Shown here: piece after piece, positions 1-12,504 of the stretch | How positions within the stretch are numbered: the first letter of the stretch is position 1 | Layout: every line of letters begins with the position of its first letter | NCBI RefSeq assembly: GCF_009389715.1 | Contig: NC_052394.1 | Coordinates: 20,772,899 to 20,836,898 of the forward strand | Length of the DNA stretch: 64,000 nt | From: Phoenix dactylifera | Lineage: Eukaryota; Streptophyta; Magnoliopsida; Arecales; Arecaceae | Direction: 5' to 3' | Notes under the pieces: generated by a model | The model's database searches: none | The model's input: only the letters and a program-made list of their open reading frames with translations | What the model was told of the DNA's origin: nothing | Position numbers and translations under genes: made by a program

Positions 1-3000
1 TACATGGCGTACCCTAACCGATCCAACTGGCATGGCATCCAAATCAGTAAGGAGGTTGTTAGGGCATAGTCTTCTCTCCTCAATAAAATACACGTATAAG
101 ATTGATCGCAGAGATTCACATTTGAGACCAACTCGTGGATATGCTTTTCTCTCTAGTACTCAAGTTGGTGGTCTTGGACCAGATAGTAAGAGTTTACGAT
201 TTATTCGGCAGGTACAATGCTCTACCTTTTCTTTATTTTTAAAATGAAGTTCCCTGGATAAATTTGATTGCCTTACATTCTCTACAAATCTATTGACAAA
301 GTTTGAACTTGTAAAAATAACTTATTTGTCACACGAAGGTATGCTAGTGTTTAATTGTGGGTCATAGACTGCAATTTTCTGAGGTTGATTATGTTCTAGC
401 TTTTTATTTTGGATGTCTACAACTGTGAAACAATACCATACTACTGCAGATATTGTGCATGTGCTTCGTGTACGTGGGTTGGAACCTGTTAATTTGCAAA
501 CAATTTTAGTCACTAGCTTTGGACTTCAGTCAAGGATGAAATTCCTTTGCATTCTACTGCCTTACAGTTTCTTTTTTATGATGGTTGAGTTTCACAAAGC
601 TCATATAGATATGTATAACAATTGTACTTAATTTGCGGTTTATTCTCTTGAAAGTCACTGCTGTATATGGTCATGCTAGTTGGGATCTGAGCTAGATGAT
701 AGTGATCTTGTAGCTCACAATTTCCATGTCTCTTGATTTTTTTCTTGTACCCAAGTCTCTTGAGTGGCTTATTGTGATTTTGTTATTATCAATGAAGAGT
801 GGTCTAGGTTTTATCAAGGAATCTACTTACTATTTTACATGGACATGTGAATTGTGTAAACTCTAGTTGAGATGAGCATTACACCTTTGTCACGCTACCT
901 TCTTTGATACACTAATGTGCGAAGCTAAATAGGTGCTTTCCTCAGACTTTGTTTTCCTGCAGTTAAGGATTACATAACTTCTGGAACTAGTACTTGCCCT
1001 AGTGGTCAAACCCCTCTACTTAGCATCCAGAGATTGTGGGTTCGATTCCTAGATAGTGGCATGGTGCATCCTAAAAAATATGGACCTGGGTAATTATAGT
1101 GTGGGTGGGTCTTCCATCTTCTCTCAATGAGAAAAGTATTTGATAACTGCCATATGCAGGGTATTATAAAATCAAAATTGACATTTTCTAGCCTTGGTTA
1201 TATTTTTTGATCCTTCGTTCTCCTTTTCCTCAGAATATATTGATAATTTACAACATGTATTCTTAAAAGAATATGAAAGTTAAGGAAGTAAGAAATCAAA
1301 TGATGTACTGGTAAAGTTAGAAGGAAACATATACATCAAAAAGAGTGTAAAACATGTAAAAATTCTAGTTGTTGGGGGAGATAGAATGCTGAAGATGGCA
1401 TGGGTAATCCGACATTCATGTTGACAAAAGAGTTCACCATGTTTTCATGTTAGCCTGCATTTTACATCTCCACTTGAGGTAGACAAGCAAGAAAATTCAT
1501 GACCAGAGAGTGGCTATGGCACTATTTGAAGACCTTATAACAAGTTTAAAACCTAGCCTACTTGAGTTGGTAGAGCAGTGCAAAACATTCCAGCACAGAA
1601 GAAATTAGTAGAAGTTTAGTAGAAGATAATTCGAGTGAATAATTTGAGATGATGAAGTGGATGAAGCAATTTGAAGACATCATTGTGGACAAGGACACAG
1701 AAAAGCTTCATTTCACATATAGAGCATGAGATTATTTCTGGTCACAAAGTTAGAAAAGAGCAGAATGCCAATTCATATCTAAAATATAAAATATAGATAA
1801 TAAATGAACAAGTATATAGTGCTATACTGGGTCACCTGCCAACCCGTTCCCGGCAACCAAATATGGCTTAGGCCATATATAACCAGGAAATGGCGAAAAC
1901 TGTTTAGACCATCGATCAAGGTGGTTGGCTGTTCAAATTAGCTGGTCAGATGGCCGATAAACCATACCAGTCCCTAATCTCAAAACCTGAAAACCCTATA
2001 TCAAGCCCTGTCTACCTTGCTCTCGTTCCGCTTTTGGTGTTGCAGCATGTCTCCGATGGTGACCAGGGCATTGGACAAAGGATGATTGATGGTGGAGCTT
2101 CAACATTGTAGAGGGTGAGGGAAAGGACAAGAATGGAAGAGGTGAGGGATGACAATTGGGCCTCGGTTGAGGGAGGGACTGCTATGGAGGATTGACTTGG
2201 AGGTGGTGCAGAAATGGAGGATAGTGATGGTGAAGTGATGGAAAGTGTAGGGTTTTCTCAAGTCAGAGGTGTGCTCGAGTTGGCATTGGAGGAATAGCTG
2301 GATGCAATGGTGAATGATTGGCATGTTTGTGTCAGCAGCAGGTGGCAGCAGAGGAAGGGCTCGACAGCAAATATGAGGGCAGGCTGTGGGATGTGAATCA
2401 TTAGAGGTGGAGAGTTGTTTGGAATTTCAGCACTAGTATATTTGGCCACTGATTAACCCATGGTTGACCTGTGGCCAAACCATGAACCTGTGTCCAGCCC
2501 ACCTGAGTGTTTTGGCCTGTGTTCCTTTGGTTCAAAGCACTGATATTCAATGCATTATTTTGTGTTAGGAGGAAAAGTAGGGGGAGGGGGAGGGTGCTGT
2601 TCAAAAGGCTTAGCTGAAATGAGCATCTCCTTCTCATAGCGTATGATGGGAGGAATTGGATAATATAGTAAAAGAATATATGTAAAGACACCTACTACGG
2701 AAATGAAGTATCTGTCTAGTTTGAATAGATTAATAAGAAATTTTGCGATGTTCTTTTTGAGTCATAGTGGAGGGTTGCATTAAGGGGGAACTAGTCTTGG
2801 TCTCTTGGAAAGTGTTTCCTGCTCCTGTGGTGGTAGGGTATCATTGGCTTAAGTCATTTCCTGTCTGGGTGGACTGTCTGCTGGCTCCAATGTTATTATA
2901 CGTTTCATTTTCTATGGTAAATTTTATTCATCAATTGAGTAAATAATGCTATATATGTCATGATAGCTCTTCATGAATTAGGTTGATAAACTTAATCTCA

Positions 3001-3745
3001 ATGAAACAGAATTGTGTCTCAACATTGTCTGCTCTCTTCATACTTTGAAACAGGAGTTCGATCTTCGATGTGCCTTTCCTTTGGGATTTTATAATTCTGC
3101 TCTCAATGTTGGAGTTGCAGCAGGTGTCGTTCTGCCATGGGGAAGGGGATTTATGGACTTGCCCTCACCATTGCCTGAGCGATTCTACATGGGTGGTCAT
3201 TCTTCTCCCGTTTGCAACTTGAGTGGGCCTGCCTCATTGTTAGGTTTCAGACCAAGAGGATTAGGCCCAACTGACTCACGAAGGTTTATCCCCAGCAAAT
3301 CTGATATAGATGATTCCTCTGCCTTTCCTGGAAGGGATGTCCTGGGAGGCGACCTTGCTGTCACTGCATTTGCTGATGTTTCATTCGACCTACCCTTAAG
3401 CCTGTTCAGAGAATCTGGAATACATGGTCATGTATTTATCAATGCTGGGAATCTTGCTAAATTAACAGAGAACAAATTCAAGGATTTCTCATTTCGGAAG
3501 TTTGGGGAGTCATTTAGGAGCTCTGCAGGTTTCGGCATAATATTTCCCACGAAACTGTTCCGCATGGAGGTTAGTCCACTAAACATACCAATCCAGATTT
3601 TAACCAAACTAAGAAGAATGAATTTTCTGTTTCCTAACAAATGAATTTTGGGTTTTACTTGCAGATAAACTACTGCTATATACTGAAACAGTTTGAGCAT
3701 GACCATGGAAAGACCGGCGTACAGTTCAACTTCTCCTCCCCATGA
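1..3745 (+). CDS. SAM50: SAM50/Tob55-like mitochondrial outer-membrane beta-barrel assembly protein, 5'-partial
   Basis: This is the C-terminal part of an Omp85-family protein (bacterial surface antigen/D15 barrel). SAM50 is the core of the sorting and assembly machinery that inserts beta-barrel proteins into the mitochondrial outer membrane. Three exons are visible: 1-211 (open at the window edge, read from base 2), 3054-3569 and 3665-3745, with gt/ag borders and phase 0 throughout. They give about 268 residues. Exon 1 contains RPTRGYAF and FIRQ, and exon 2 continues with EFDLRCAFPLGFYN. Exon 2 also has a GGHSSP...LLGFRPRGLGP stretch, at the position where the family carries its conserved loop-6 motif. 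The final exon ends in GVQFNFSSP and a stop, a typical amphipathic last strand. The N-terminal POTRA part lies outside the window. The 2.8-kb intron holds a possible SINE. A plastid OEP80-type protein is the main alternative; the fit to SAM50 looks better. Confidence 0.87.
985..1165 (+). mobile_element. tRNA-derived SINE-like sequence in the SAM50 intron
   Basis: An RNA polymerase III promoter-like pair is present: an A-box-like TAGTGGTCAAAC at 1000-1011 and a B box GGTTCGATTCC at 1039-1049, which fits the GGTTCGANNCC consensus. The surrounding bases do not fold into a convincing tRNA. The downstream body contains a GGGTGGGTC stretch of a kind seen in plant SINEs. The boundaries and target duplication are not clear, so the ends given are approximate. 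Confidence 0.35.
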
Positions 3746-6700
3746 TAGAAGCTTTCTTAATGAAAAGATTCACTTTTCCTCGGTGCAGAAAACTTACTGT
3801 TTTATTGACAACTTTCGGATTTCCTCTTGAGGGAATAAAGAAAACAAATGAGTTGAAAGGGAATTTACCCAAGTATGGTGGGACGAAGGTGGCTATTCTC
3901 ATTTTCTTCAGCTATTCTCATTTTCTTCAGCCATTCTCAATGCTTTAAACTTTCTGTGCTTCATATTTTGCCTTCGTTGTTGAGGAATCAGCACTATGAT
4001 TCAAAGCTGAATTTACCCTGACTGAAGGGTGAGCATAATACAATTTTTCTTCCCTCAGGCTGCAATTCCATTTTAATTTCCGAGTCTTATTTTTTGCAAT
4101 TATTAATTCTTGCTGCAACTTATTTTTATGCTTAACTATTTAGGTTCTTTAATTGCTATCTAACTTCTCAGTCTTGTTAGTTCGTGCATTTATTATTTCT
4201 TGCTGCATCTTATTTTATAACTAACACTTTGTGTTCTTTGATTACTGCAACTTTATTTTATTCTGGTCAGATAAACTGTTCTGCAATAATGCTCAGAATG
4301 CAAAGCTTAAACTGAATATTAATAGCAGTAATCGGCACCATGGTTTTTTTTCAGAAACAAACAGAATACCTGTTCGCTTCATTGAAGCAAAACATACCTA
4401 TCTTGGTCCATTAATTTCCTTACGTCTGCGAGCTGGTGGCTGCGAAGGCAGGATGTTCTGCCATGTAATCGTAGTTGCTGAAGGAAATTAACATACCAGT
4501 GCATGGTTCCATGAATAATTTCTTATAGATATTTGAACTACAATTCGACATCAGAGGTGGCATAGCCTTTTAATTCCATATGCTCGTAAAGCAATAAACA
4601 AGAGAAGAGGATGTTCAACGATGTATGCTAAGCTCACTTGTCTTCCCTTCCACATCTGATGGCTGATAACGAATAATGGGAAATCACACACAACGCTTTC
4701 ACTGAACCATCAATATCTAGGAGAGAAGAAGTAGCCTACAAGTCATGATTTTAGTAAGGCTTGTAGTAGTTTCGTGTCAAGTTATATACAAAAAAAAGAA
4801 GAAAAGAAAATTATAAACTAGTTTGAAGGATCCGTCATAACATGGACGTGCCACATGAAGGCATGATAGCTTTGATCATATATGGCGACATGCATGCATG
4901 TATAGATGATGGTGAGGCCATGGCATGGGCATAAACGTCCTTTCTCATTCACAGGAGTTGAGGCCATGACATGAAGGCATGATGGTGTTGATCATATCCG
5001 GTACATGAATGATATATTATCGCATGAAACATTGGTGGGTTGACCTTCCTAATTGGGTGTGCGAGTGAATCTTTTCTCACCAAACTGGTTATTAAAGTTT
5101 CTCACAGGGCCTGAACCACCGGAGCGTTTTAAATCCACCTCCCTCCCGTTGAAATACTTTTTATTCTCCTACCCCTGCACCTTTACGTATTTAATACAGG
5201 CTAACTAGAACTGCCTTTTGGGTTTCCTTGAGCTGAAGCTACACAGATGTACTTTTCTCGTGATATCTTTCTCTCTCTCACTAAACCTCATCACTCTCTC
5301 TCTCCTCCCTAAATTTTTTAAAGGTTGGTAACCTAGTTGATGCTGTACATTCATTGTCTATAATTGGCTTTTCCCAAAAGAAGTGAGATGAAGATGACTC
5401 GAGGATGTGGCTAGAAATGAGCAGTGCTACACATAATCACGGGCTTCTATGAGATAATTTGTACGCCAATCAGCGCAGGCACACACACAAAGAAGATTGG
5501 AGGTTGTCGGAGCTGAGTCAGCCTGGGATCCTATAATGCTTAAGCCTGCAAAAAAATTGTGGAACATCAGAGGAAAGTAAAAGCTATAATAAAGAGAGTA
5601 GAAAGTATTGTATTGAGTGCTGTATGGTATATCAAATCTTTTTTTTATAAACGCAAAGTCATGTCCCATTGGTGTTAGACTCTTAAGCTGTAATTCAAGT
5701 AAAAAACAAACTTTTAGTTTTTCCAGCTCAGAAAGATTGATCCAACTAATTTTTTTTTTTTAGTGCCACATATCTGATCGCAATTGGTAGGTTGGGTTTG
5801 GACCACGTTGGATATATATAGATGGTTACCAACATGTAACATATATCCGAAAGAACTAAAATGGAGGCTACCGCGTGTACCCCTTAATTAGGAGACAATT
5901 TAGAGGTTATAATTGATTTTAGTTTAATTAAGCGTATCTATTTTTCAGCTCTCATAGAACTCAGCTTTGCTCAAGCACTGGTGCCACCGCTGGAATGGCA
6001 ATGAATGTTCATGTCGAAGTCCAGGCTGGCTGCCTATCATATACATGCATGACACGTGCCCAATAATAGCATGTCCCCAAGTTGCACGCGTGCAGTTTCT
6101 TCTCAAACACTGCAGACTTATCAAAATACCATCAAACATGATTGAGGGGAAAAATAAATTGTATAAGCACAAGACTGGCGACAACAAAATATATATAGAA
6201 CCCGAAGCTCTCTTATATGTATAATGCCCCATTCTTTTCTTAAAAAAAAAAGAAAAAAAAGAAACAACAAAAACATAGCATCAATGATCCAATAGATCAT
6301 TCAAAAATATATTTAAATATCATAAAGTTATGAATTTATGAAGTAAAGCATATCATAGCTCAATTATTTTGGAATAACTCAATCAAATGACTTCGCTTGG
6401 ATGATAAAACTTCTCAGACAATTTAGGGAACATACTGCAACTAGAGGGACGGATGCGCATGCATGAATCTTCCCCTCAAACTGAAGTAAGTGGGAATCAG
6501 GCCAAACACTCTCACTACACCTCACACCAACCGAAAAGACGGTCAAGTACTACTAAAGCCATGGCCTAATGCTGACAATTTGATCCGTGCCATCCTATCG
6601 ACTTTGTGCTTTTCTTTGCACAACAGCTTGGAACAACCCCCCATCACAGCATCCGAATCGAGTGCCATGGAAAAAAGAAAAAAAAAGCTTCTTCCAAGTA

Positions 6701-7571
6701 CGGTTAGCCGCTATTTTTGACGGTCCGAAAGGCCATTGATTCCAACTCCTGGAAGTTTGTGGTTCCCACCTCAGACTTCAGTTCGTCTAATTTTGCTGGA
6801 ACTGAGACCTTTCTCATCAATTGGATCCACTTGGGCCGGTGGAGGAGGCATAGAAACAAACGTGACCGACTCCCTAAACAACCAATGCGTTGAAGAACCA
6901 GTTACCTAGTGGAAAAAGATCACTCCAAGACAAGTGGCTTAGGTTCGAGGCTGTGAGGTGATGACGGGGGAGTTGCCGCATGGCATACTTCTGTAGCAGC
7001 TAGTGGCATCCCATGGCTTTGTGCGGGTGGCGTGGGTCTGGGACCCTTGTAATAGGAATAAGAATAATTGTTATATAAATTAGTATACGCAATTGATGAT
7101 TAGATATTAATCTTTAGCTTCTTTGCAGGTGGGCATGCACTGACGTGATGGAGAAACTCACCAGTCTGTCCACATGTAGTGATACATTGCTATCACCAAC
7201 AGTGCACAGCAGAAAACAAGGGACCCCACTTCATAGTAACATTAACATAAGATATGAGATATTATTATGATAGTTTTTAAATGTCGGATTAGGTTTTAGT
7301 TCTGGAAAGAGAGTGTATTCTTAAGGGATTTCTTAAAAGATGACAAGGTGGAAGGCTCCACCAGAATTTGATTTAGAGAGGAGCATCGTTGGAGAATATT
7401 AGTTGCTAAAATAATAATAAGAAAAGACGAACATTAGTTGATGGAGTCAATGCCTTGTTAGCATTACGGACCAGCCATTCGTACAATGAGAGAGAGAGAG
7501 AGAGAGAGAGAGATTATTTAATTAAGGATCAGTTCACATTGGCTCGATATTCTATGATTAACATATTTCTA
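3746..7571. other. Intergenic region downstream of SAM50
   Basis: I see no convincing gene here. The first few hundred bases are the likely SAM50 3' UTR, with a short tandem duplication of ATTCTCATTTTCTTCAG near 3893-3930. Two diverged copies of a T-rich block of about 100 bases lie at roughly 4075-4265. The block around GACATGAAGGCATGAT occurs twice, near 4850 and 4970. A (GA)13 microsatellite lies at about 7488-7513. Short ORFs in this interval show no family signal. Confidence 0.5.
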
Positions 7572-7915
7572 AAAGGATGACTCATATATATATATGTCTC
7601 ACTAAACATGAAACACAGCTAATCTAAATGAACAGTTTTAATCTTATTTTCCTTCCTACAGTGTAAACTAAATGAGCAGCCATAGATGCATTCGGACTGG
7701 AAGCGGAAGAAAGATGACTTTAAAGCTAAAGAAAAGAATCTCATGATTCATTATCTTAATGAAACCGATTGGGCTCTGCCCAATCTTTTTTTGTTTTTTA
7801 ATAGGAAGATATATATATATATATGTGTATATATATATATATATGTATATGTATATATATATGTATATATATATATATGTATATGTATATATATATGTAT
7901 ATATGTATATATATA

Positions 7916-7974
<59 letters not shown>

Positions 7975-8195
7975 ATATATATATGTCTCACTAAACATGA
8001 AACATAGCTAATCTAAATGAACACTTTTAATCTTATTTTCCTTCCTACAGTATAAACTAAATGAGCAGCCATAGATGCATTCGGACTGGAAGCGGAAGAA
8101 AGATGACTTTAAAGCTAAAGAAAAGAATCTCATGATTCATTATCTTAATGAAACCGATTGGGCTCTGCCCAATCTTTTTTTGTTTTTTAATAGGA

Positions 8196-8268
<73 letters not shown>

Positions 8269-8480
8269 TCACTAAACATGAAACATAGCTAATCTAAATG
8301 AACACTTTTAATCTTATTTTCCTTCCTACAGTGTAAACTAATTAAATGAGCAGCCATAGATGCATTCGGACTGGAAGCGGAAGAAAGATGACCTTAAAGC
8401 TAAAGAAAAGAATCTCATGATTCATTATCTTAATGAAACCGACTGGGCTCTGCCCAATCTTTTTTTGTTTTTTAATAAGA
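7572..8480. repeat. Three tandem copies of a ~215-bp unit separated by AT microsatellites
   Basis: A unit starting GTCTCACTAAACATGAAAC begins at about 7595, 7985 and 8266. It ends each time with a T-rich tract and AATAGGAAGAT or AATAAGAAGAA. Copies 1 and 2 are each followed by long alternating AT tracts, about 7807-7984 and 8195-8265. The first tract is interrupted by GTATAT variants, whereas the second is pure. Copies differ by only a few bases, so amplification is recent, probably by unequal exchange or slippage across the AT tracts. Tyr-Ile repeat ORFs here are translation of the microsatellite, not genes. Confidence 0.9.
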
Positions 8481-9161
8481 AGAACAGTTGGATTTCACAT
8501 GAGACTGGTGCGATTGAAATTGATGGTTGGCAAAAGGAGGTGGGTGTTTGGTTCAAGTTCGCTATGCCCAGTTCTTACCCACGGCAGCAGAGTGGTGGTA
8601 TACGTGTTTCAGATACAGTTCACATCGTATCCACCAACCTTTCTTTTGAAAAATACTGGTGCAGTATCCAGAAATAGTCCGGCATTGGTTTAGAACTGTA
8701 CATATATCAAAACTCTTCCCAGTTTTGCTCAATTCCCACCTTTTTTTAATGATTAGGGCTTGCAAGGCTTCTACACTACAAAAAATTGTGTTTTTGCCGA
8801 CTCTTCCCCGCCGACGCTATCAAAAAGCGTCGGCGAATTTCGAACGGGGTCGAAACTCGACGACGCTTTTTGAAAGGGTCGGGTGAAATTTAGAGACGAC
8901 GACGCTTTAAAGCGTCGTCGAAGGCCAAAAGATACAACGACGCTTTAAAGCGTCGTCGGAGGCCAAATGGAGGGGCACTTGAACTGCGGCACCAGGCACG
9001 CCATCCCCCCGACTCTTCTCTCCTCCTCCTCCTTTCTCTCTCTCCCTTTTCGGATCGCCTTACTGACTGCGGGAGATTATACGAGGAAAAGGAAGACAAA
9101 ATGATGCTCTGCAAAACTTCATCCTCCGTTCTTCTTCCTCCGCTTTTTCCTTCGTTGACGT

Positions 9162-9192
<31 letters not shown>

Positions 9193-9600
9193 CCGGGGTG
9201 AGGGTGAGGGTGAGAGGCGGAAGGATTAGGAAACGGATAAGGAACAGAGCGAGAAGGCCTGGTTCCAAGACGACGCCGATTTGCCTTGGGCGAGCGCTAG
9301 ATAGTGGAGGAGACGACGACGCTTTAAAGCGTCGTCGAAGGCCTGGTTCCAACTCCCCCGATCCCTCCCTTACCCAGCCGCTGCCTCGATCTTAGAGACG
9401 ACAACGCTTTAAAGCGTCGTCGGAGGTCCCTCCTTCTTCACCCAGCCGCTCCCCCGATCCCTCCATTTTCTGCCGCTCCATCCGCCCACCCCACCATCCG
9501 CCAACGTTCTTCTTTTAATCCCACACCGGAGACCCCACCCGTTCTCCCCTAATTTCTTTATCTACTGCACCTTTGGCGTGGGGTGTTGGGAGGGAGAGGA

Positions 9601-9775
9601 TGGGGATCGATCTGAACACGATCGAGGAGGAGGAGGAGGAGGAGGCGGCGGGCCCGCGTCGCCGAGCACAACCTCGACCTCCGCCACTCCGCCTTCAAGC
9701 CCACCTCGCCTGCCGCCAAGGCGGTCGTCGACCAGCTCCTCCGGATCGCCTGGGCTTCGAAGCATGGCCGTCTGA
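9601..9775 (+). pseudogene. Possible second captured gene fragment inside the CACTA element
   Basis: A GC-rich stretch begins with ATG and reads MGIDLNTIEEEEEEEA, reminiscent of the N-terminus of some plant auxin response factors, with a (GAG)n run coding Glu. No DNA-binding domain follows. After a frame change it reads VAEHNLDLRHSAFK and VVDQLLRIAW, which I cannot place. It is probably a captured and rearranged 5' exon. The ARF resemblance is weak because it rests on about 15 residues. Confidence 0.3.
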
Positions 9776-9812
9776 ACCAGCCCAGCCACCACACGGCTCC
9801 ATCGAGGGTGGG

Positions 9813-10061
9813 GAGACCAGATCCCTTCAGCTTCTCCTGGGTGATTTCATCCATCCTCCGAGCCATCTCGGGACTCATATGGTTCCTGCAATCCCCCACC
9901 TCCCCTTTCCTGAACAGCGACGCATTCATTACCTCGTAGACCGGGATTTTTCGACGTCCCGTCCTGTTCACCTCCAAGTTCCTCAAGTTCTCAAAGCTAC
10001 GGAGCCTTACAATGTCCTCCAAGACCCCTTCCTTCTCTTCCTCTGGCGAGAAGGGTTTCGC
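9813..10061 (-). pseudogene. Captured C-terminal fragment of a cytosolic (flavonol-type) sulfotransferase
   Basis: The minus strand reads KPFSPEEEKEGVLEDIVRL, then SFENLRNLEVNRTG, then FRKGEVGDCRNHMSPEMARRM, and ends EEKL-like QEKLKGSGL. This matches the conserved C-terminal third of plant PAPS-dependent sulfotransferases, including the RKGxxGDW-like region; here the usual Trp is Cys (GDC). No N-terminal PAPS-binding P-loop region is present, and the frame runs on into unrelated sequence. It lies wholly inside the CACTA element on the strand opposite the other captured piece, so it is cargo and not a functional gene. Confidence 0.75.
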
Positions 10062-10365
10062 CGTCGTCCATGGTGGCCATGCCCTGGTTCCCCTCTTTCT
10101 TTTTTAATTTTTTTTTTAAAAACAGGTTGCTAACGCCGACGCTTATAAGCGTCGGCGTTGAGTATTTTCCCGACGCTTTCATTAGCGTCGGGAAAGTCCT
10201 GTTTTTGCCGACGCTTTCTCTTAGCGTCGGCAAAAACCGGACCCACGCCCACCTGCCCGACGTTTGACCCACGCTTTGTGAAGCGTGGGCTGGGAATTCG
10301 CCGACGCTTATAAGCGTCGGTAGAGACAAAAAAAAGCGTCGGGATTTCTTCCTTTTTTTGTAGTG

Positions 10366-12454
10366 CTATTTATCTCAGCATATATGGTGTCACCCTATTT
10401 GATCAGCCCGGAGTGATAAATGACTGTTTGAAGATTATGACCCTAGTTTAATTATTCAAATGAAAAAAAATGTGAAATAATGCATCAAGTTTCATAATTC
10501 TTGAGAGAATGGAAATGGCAAAGAGAGCATCACTAGTTAACATTATTTAAACTAGAAATAAGAAACGACTCAAATATTGAGTCTCCACCCAAACAGAGGA
10601 GCGAACAATCACCAGGTATGGACCTAGTTTATCATAAGTCGAGCATGGCTCGTTAAGCCAAAATATTTGAATGAGGTCTAGTCCAAAACAGGCCAATTGT
10701 GAGAACCACTGAGCCACACTAGGTACGTAGCTCATTAAAGAAACTCTAGTTTGGATGCATTCACGCCGTATTATGGTCTTAACAAGCCATTTAGTAGTCC
10801 AACAAAGTGGCTCGCTCCCTGCTACATAGAGTGGTTCAAGGCCCGGTTCTCCTACTCTTTAAAGTGAATGTGGAATCTAGCTAGCTTGGAGTCTCACATC
10901 AGGATATGGGGTTGGTCACCAAATCAGGATACCATATTTTGGGCATGATGATGGAGTCTCACATCATGTTCCCCCTCTATATTATTTTAAAAAGAGTAAT
11001 ATCGATCGTGAGGCACTCCTTCTATGCACCGAAAAGCAGTTCTCCTACCTTGTGGTGCATGAGGATTGGTGCAACTTGTGCGATTTTGTTGCTGATTGGT
11101 TGATTTTATTGCAACTAATAATTAGTATTCTAATATCCAATGAACTTTTCATGTAGGCTCTTCTAAGAAAAAAGATGGAAGGGATCCCATGACACCGGCT
11201 AAGCTGCAGGAAAAATTAAACGGACGAGGTCTATCTAATGCTAATTAACACAGGTTCTCTTTGTCCCTCTTCTTTCCAAGGCCAAGTCAAAGTCATAAAG
11301 TCTCTCTTAACCTATCTTTGGCCCTTTACAAAAAAAGTTGGGTTTGGACTTTGGACTCCATCTATCCCATAGACCCGTTTGGGTCATGAGGCTGGTTCTG
11401 GTCAAGCTTGAGTTGGCATGTGTTGGAAGACTAGTTACATTTCACAAGTCTTCCCAAAATAGTTTGTGTAAAAAAAAGCAACCATAGTCACAATTTTGGC
11501 CGGATTATTCAAAAAAGATGATGAATTATTCGTGACTTTCATACCGATCAACTTGTTCCGCATATTTTCTTAATACCAGAAAAAAAAATCCGAAACTCTT
11601 ATGCAAGTTTTCAAAATTTTTTCTTGATTATAATAGAAATTAACAAAATAAAAATTCTTAAGCATGTGCATTATAAATATTTATATTTAATTTTTTTAAA
11701 AAATATTTTTATTTTTTTAATTTATTTCATATTTACCGGATTTGTTCAAAATTCTTAAGCTTCGAACTTAAGACTATACATGCAATTGGAAGTGAAATAT
11801 AAAAATCTACACTACAACCTTGCGGTTGCACTCCACAGTCTAGAGAAGGAATGATTTAAGAAATGGTCCATAGCACTCCCACGGTGTTCCTGAAAATAAA
11901 ATCTAAACCTAAATCTAAATCAGCCTCCAAAAAGGAAAAAAATCTAAATCTAAATTTAACTTCTGACAACGGGTTATATGCCAAAAAGGAAGCATATCCT
12001 CATTATCATTGGTGGCAAGGAAGAACAATTCCGTGAGATGGGGGTGTGAGGTTTGGGTCAGTATCACCGACAGCTAGCGTCTAAAATAAGTCGAGGAGTA
12101 CCGCGAGCTATCGCACACTGAGTTACCCACCGCTTTGTTGGAAACCGTTTTGAAGCGCCAGCAACGTACACAAAAAAGCTCATGCTAGCTTGGTAATTTA
12201 AACTTTTAAATAATTTTTCTGTATGAATCAATTATTTTGTGACACATGGCAGAGAAATGGTGGTGCAAGGAGACGGGCATCCCCTAGAACTGTTTGCCTT
12301 TGTTGCTCCCTGATCCACCTCCCCTCCCTCTCTTTCTTGCATGTTTCCCTCCCTGCCATCCAAAACCACGCATGCATACGCATATATGGGAAAACCTATG
12401 CCACCACATGCCCATGCATGCTTCCATGCATGAATACATATAGTAGACCTCATC

Positions 12455-12457
<3 letters not shown>
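10366..12457. other. AT-rich intergenic region before the GARP gene
   Basis: No gene is supported. The interval contains A/T-rich low-complexity sequence around 11560-11720 and scattered short ORFs without conserved motifs. The last ~200 bases contain GCATGC-type palindromic runs. Confidence 0.5.

Positions 12458-12501
<44 letters not shown>
12458..12501. repeat. (GA)22 microsatellite upstream of the GARP transcription factor
   Basis: An uninterrupted 44-base GA dinucleotide run lies 289 bases before the proposed start codon. GA repeats near plant promoters are known binding sites for BASIC PENTACYSTEINE proteins, so a regulatory role in the 5' region is possible but not shown. A second triplet run, (GGT)n at about 12766-12789, abuts the ATG. 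Confidence 0.8.

Positions 12502-12504
<3 letters not shown>

Larger units (their letters stand above)
8774..10365. mobile_element. Non-autonomous CACTA (CMC/En-Spm) transposon carrying host-gene fragments
   Basis: The 5' end begins CACTACAAAAAA at 8774 and the 3' end is its reverse complement, finishing TGTAGTG at 10365. This is a 12-bp perfect terminal inverted repeat. The trinucleotide CTA directly flanks both ends (8771-8773 and 10366-10368), the 3-bp target duplication expected for this superfamily. Subterminal regions are full of palindromes built on GACGCTTT/AAAGCGTC, for example 8897-8920 (24 nt), 9314-9337 (24 nt) and 10132-10159 (28 nt). Such motifs are typical transposase-binding arrays. 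The 1592-bp element encodes no transposase and depends on a partner element. Its GC-rich interior holds a sulfotransferase fragment and another coding-like piece, so it is a Pack-type element. Confidence 0.92.

Noticed and set aside
1545..1610. tRNA-like start GAGTTGGTAGAGC
   Set aside because: It resembles the D-arm of a tRNA, but no B box or acceptor stem follows, so neither a tRNA gene nor a SINE is supported.
5945..6232. Overlapping ORFs of about 90 codons on both strands
   Set aside because: Neither strand shows motifs, splice partners or promoter signals; open frames of this size occur by chance.
7668..8275. Several overlapping Tyr/Ile-rich ORFs on both strands
   Set aside because: They are translations of alternating AT microsatellites within the tandem array and have no coding signal.
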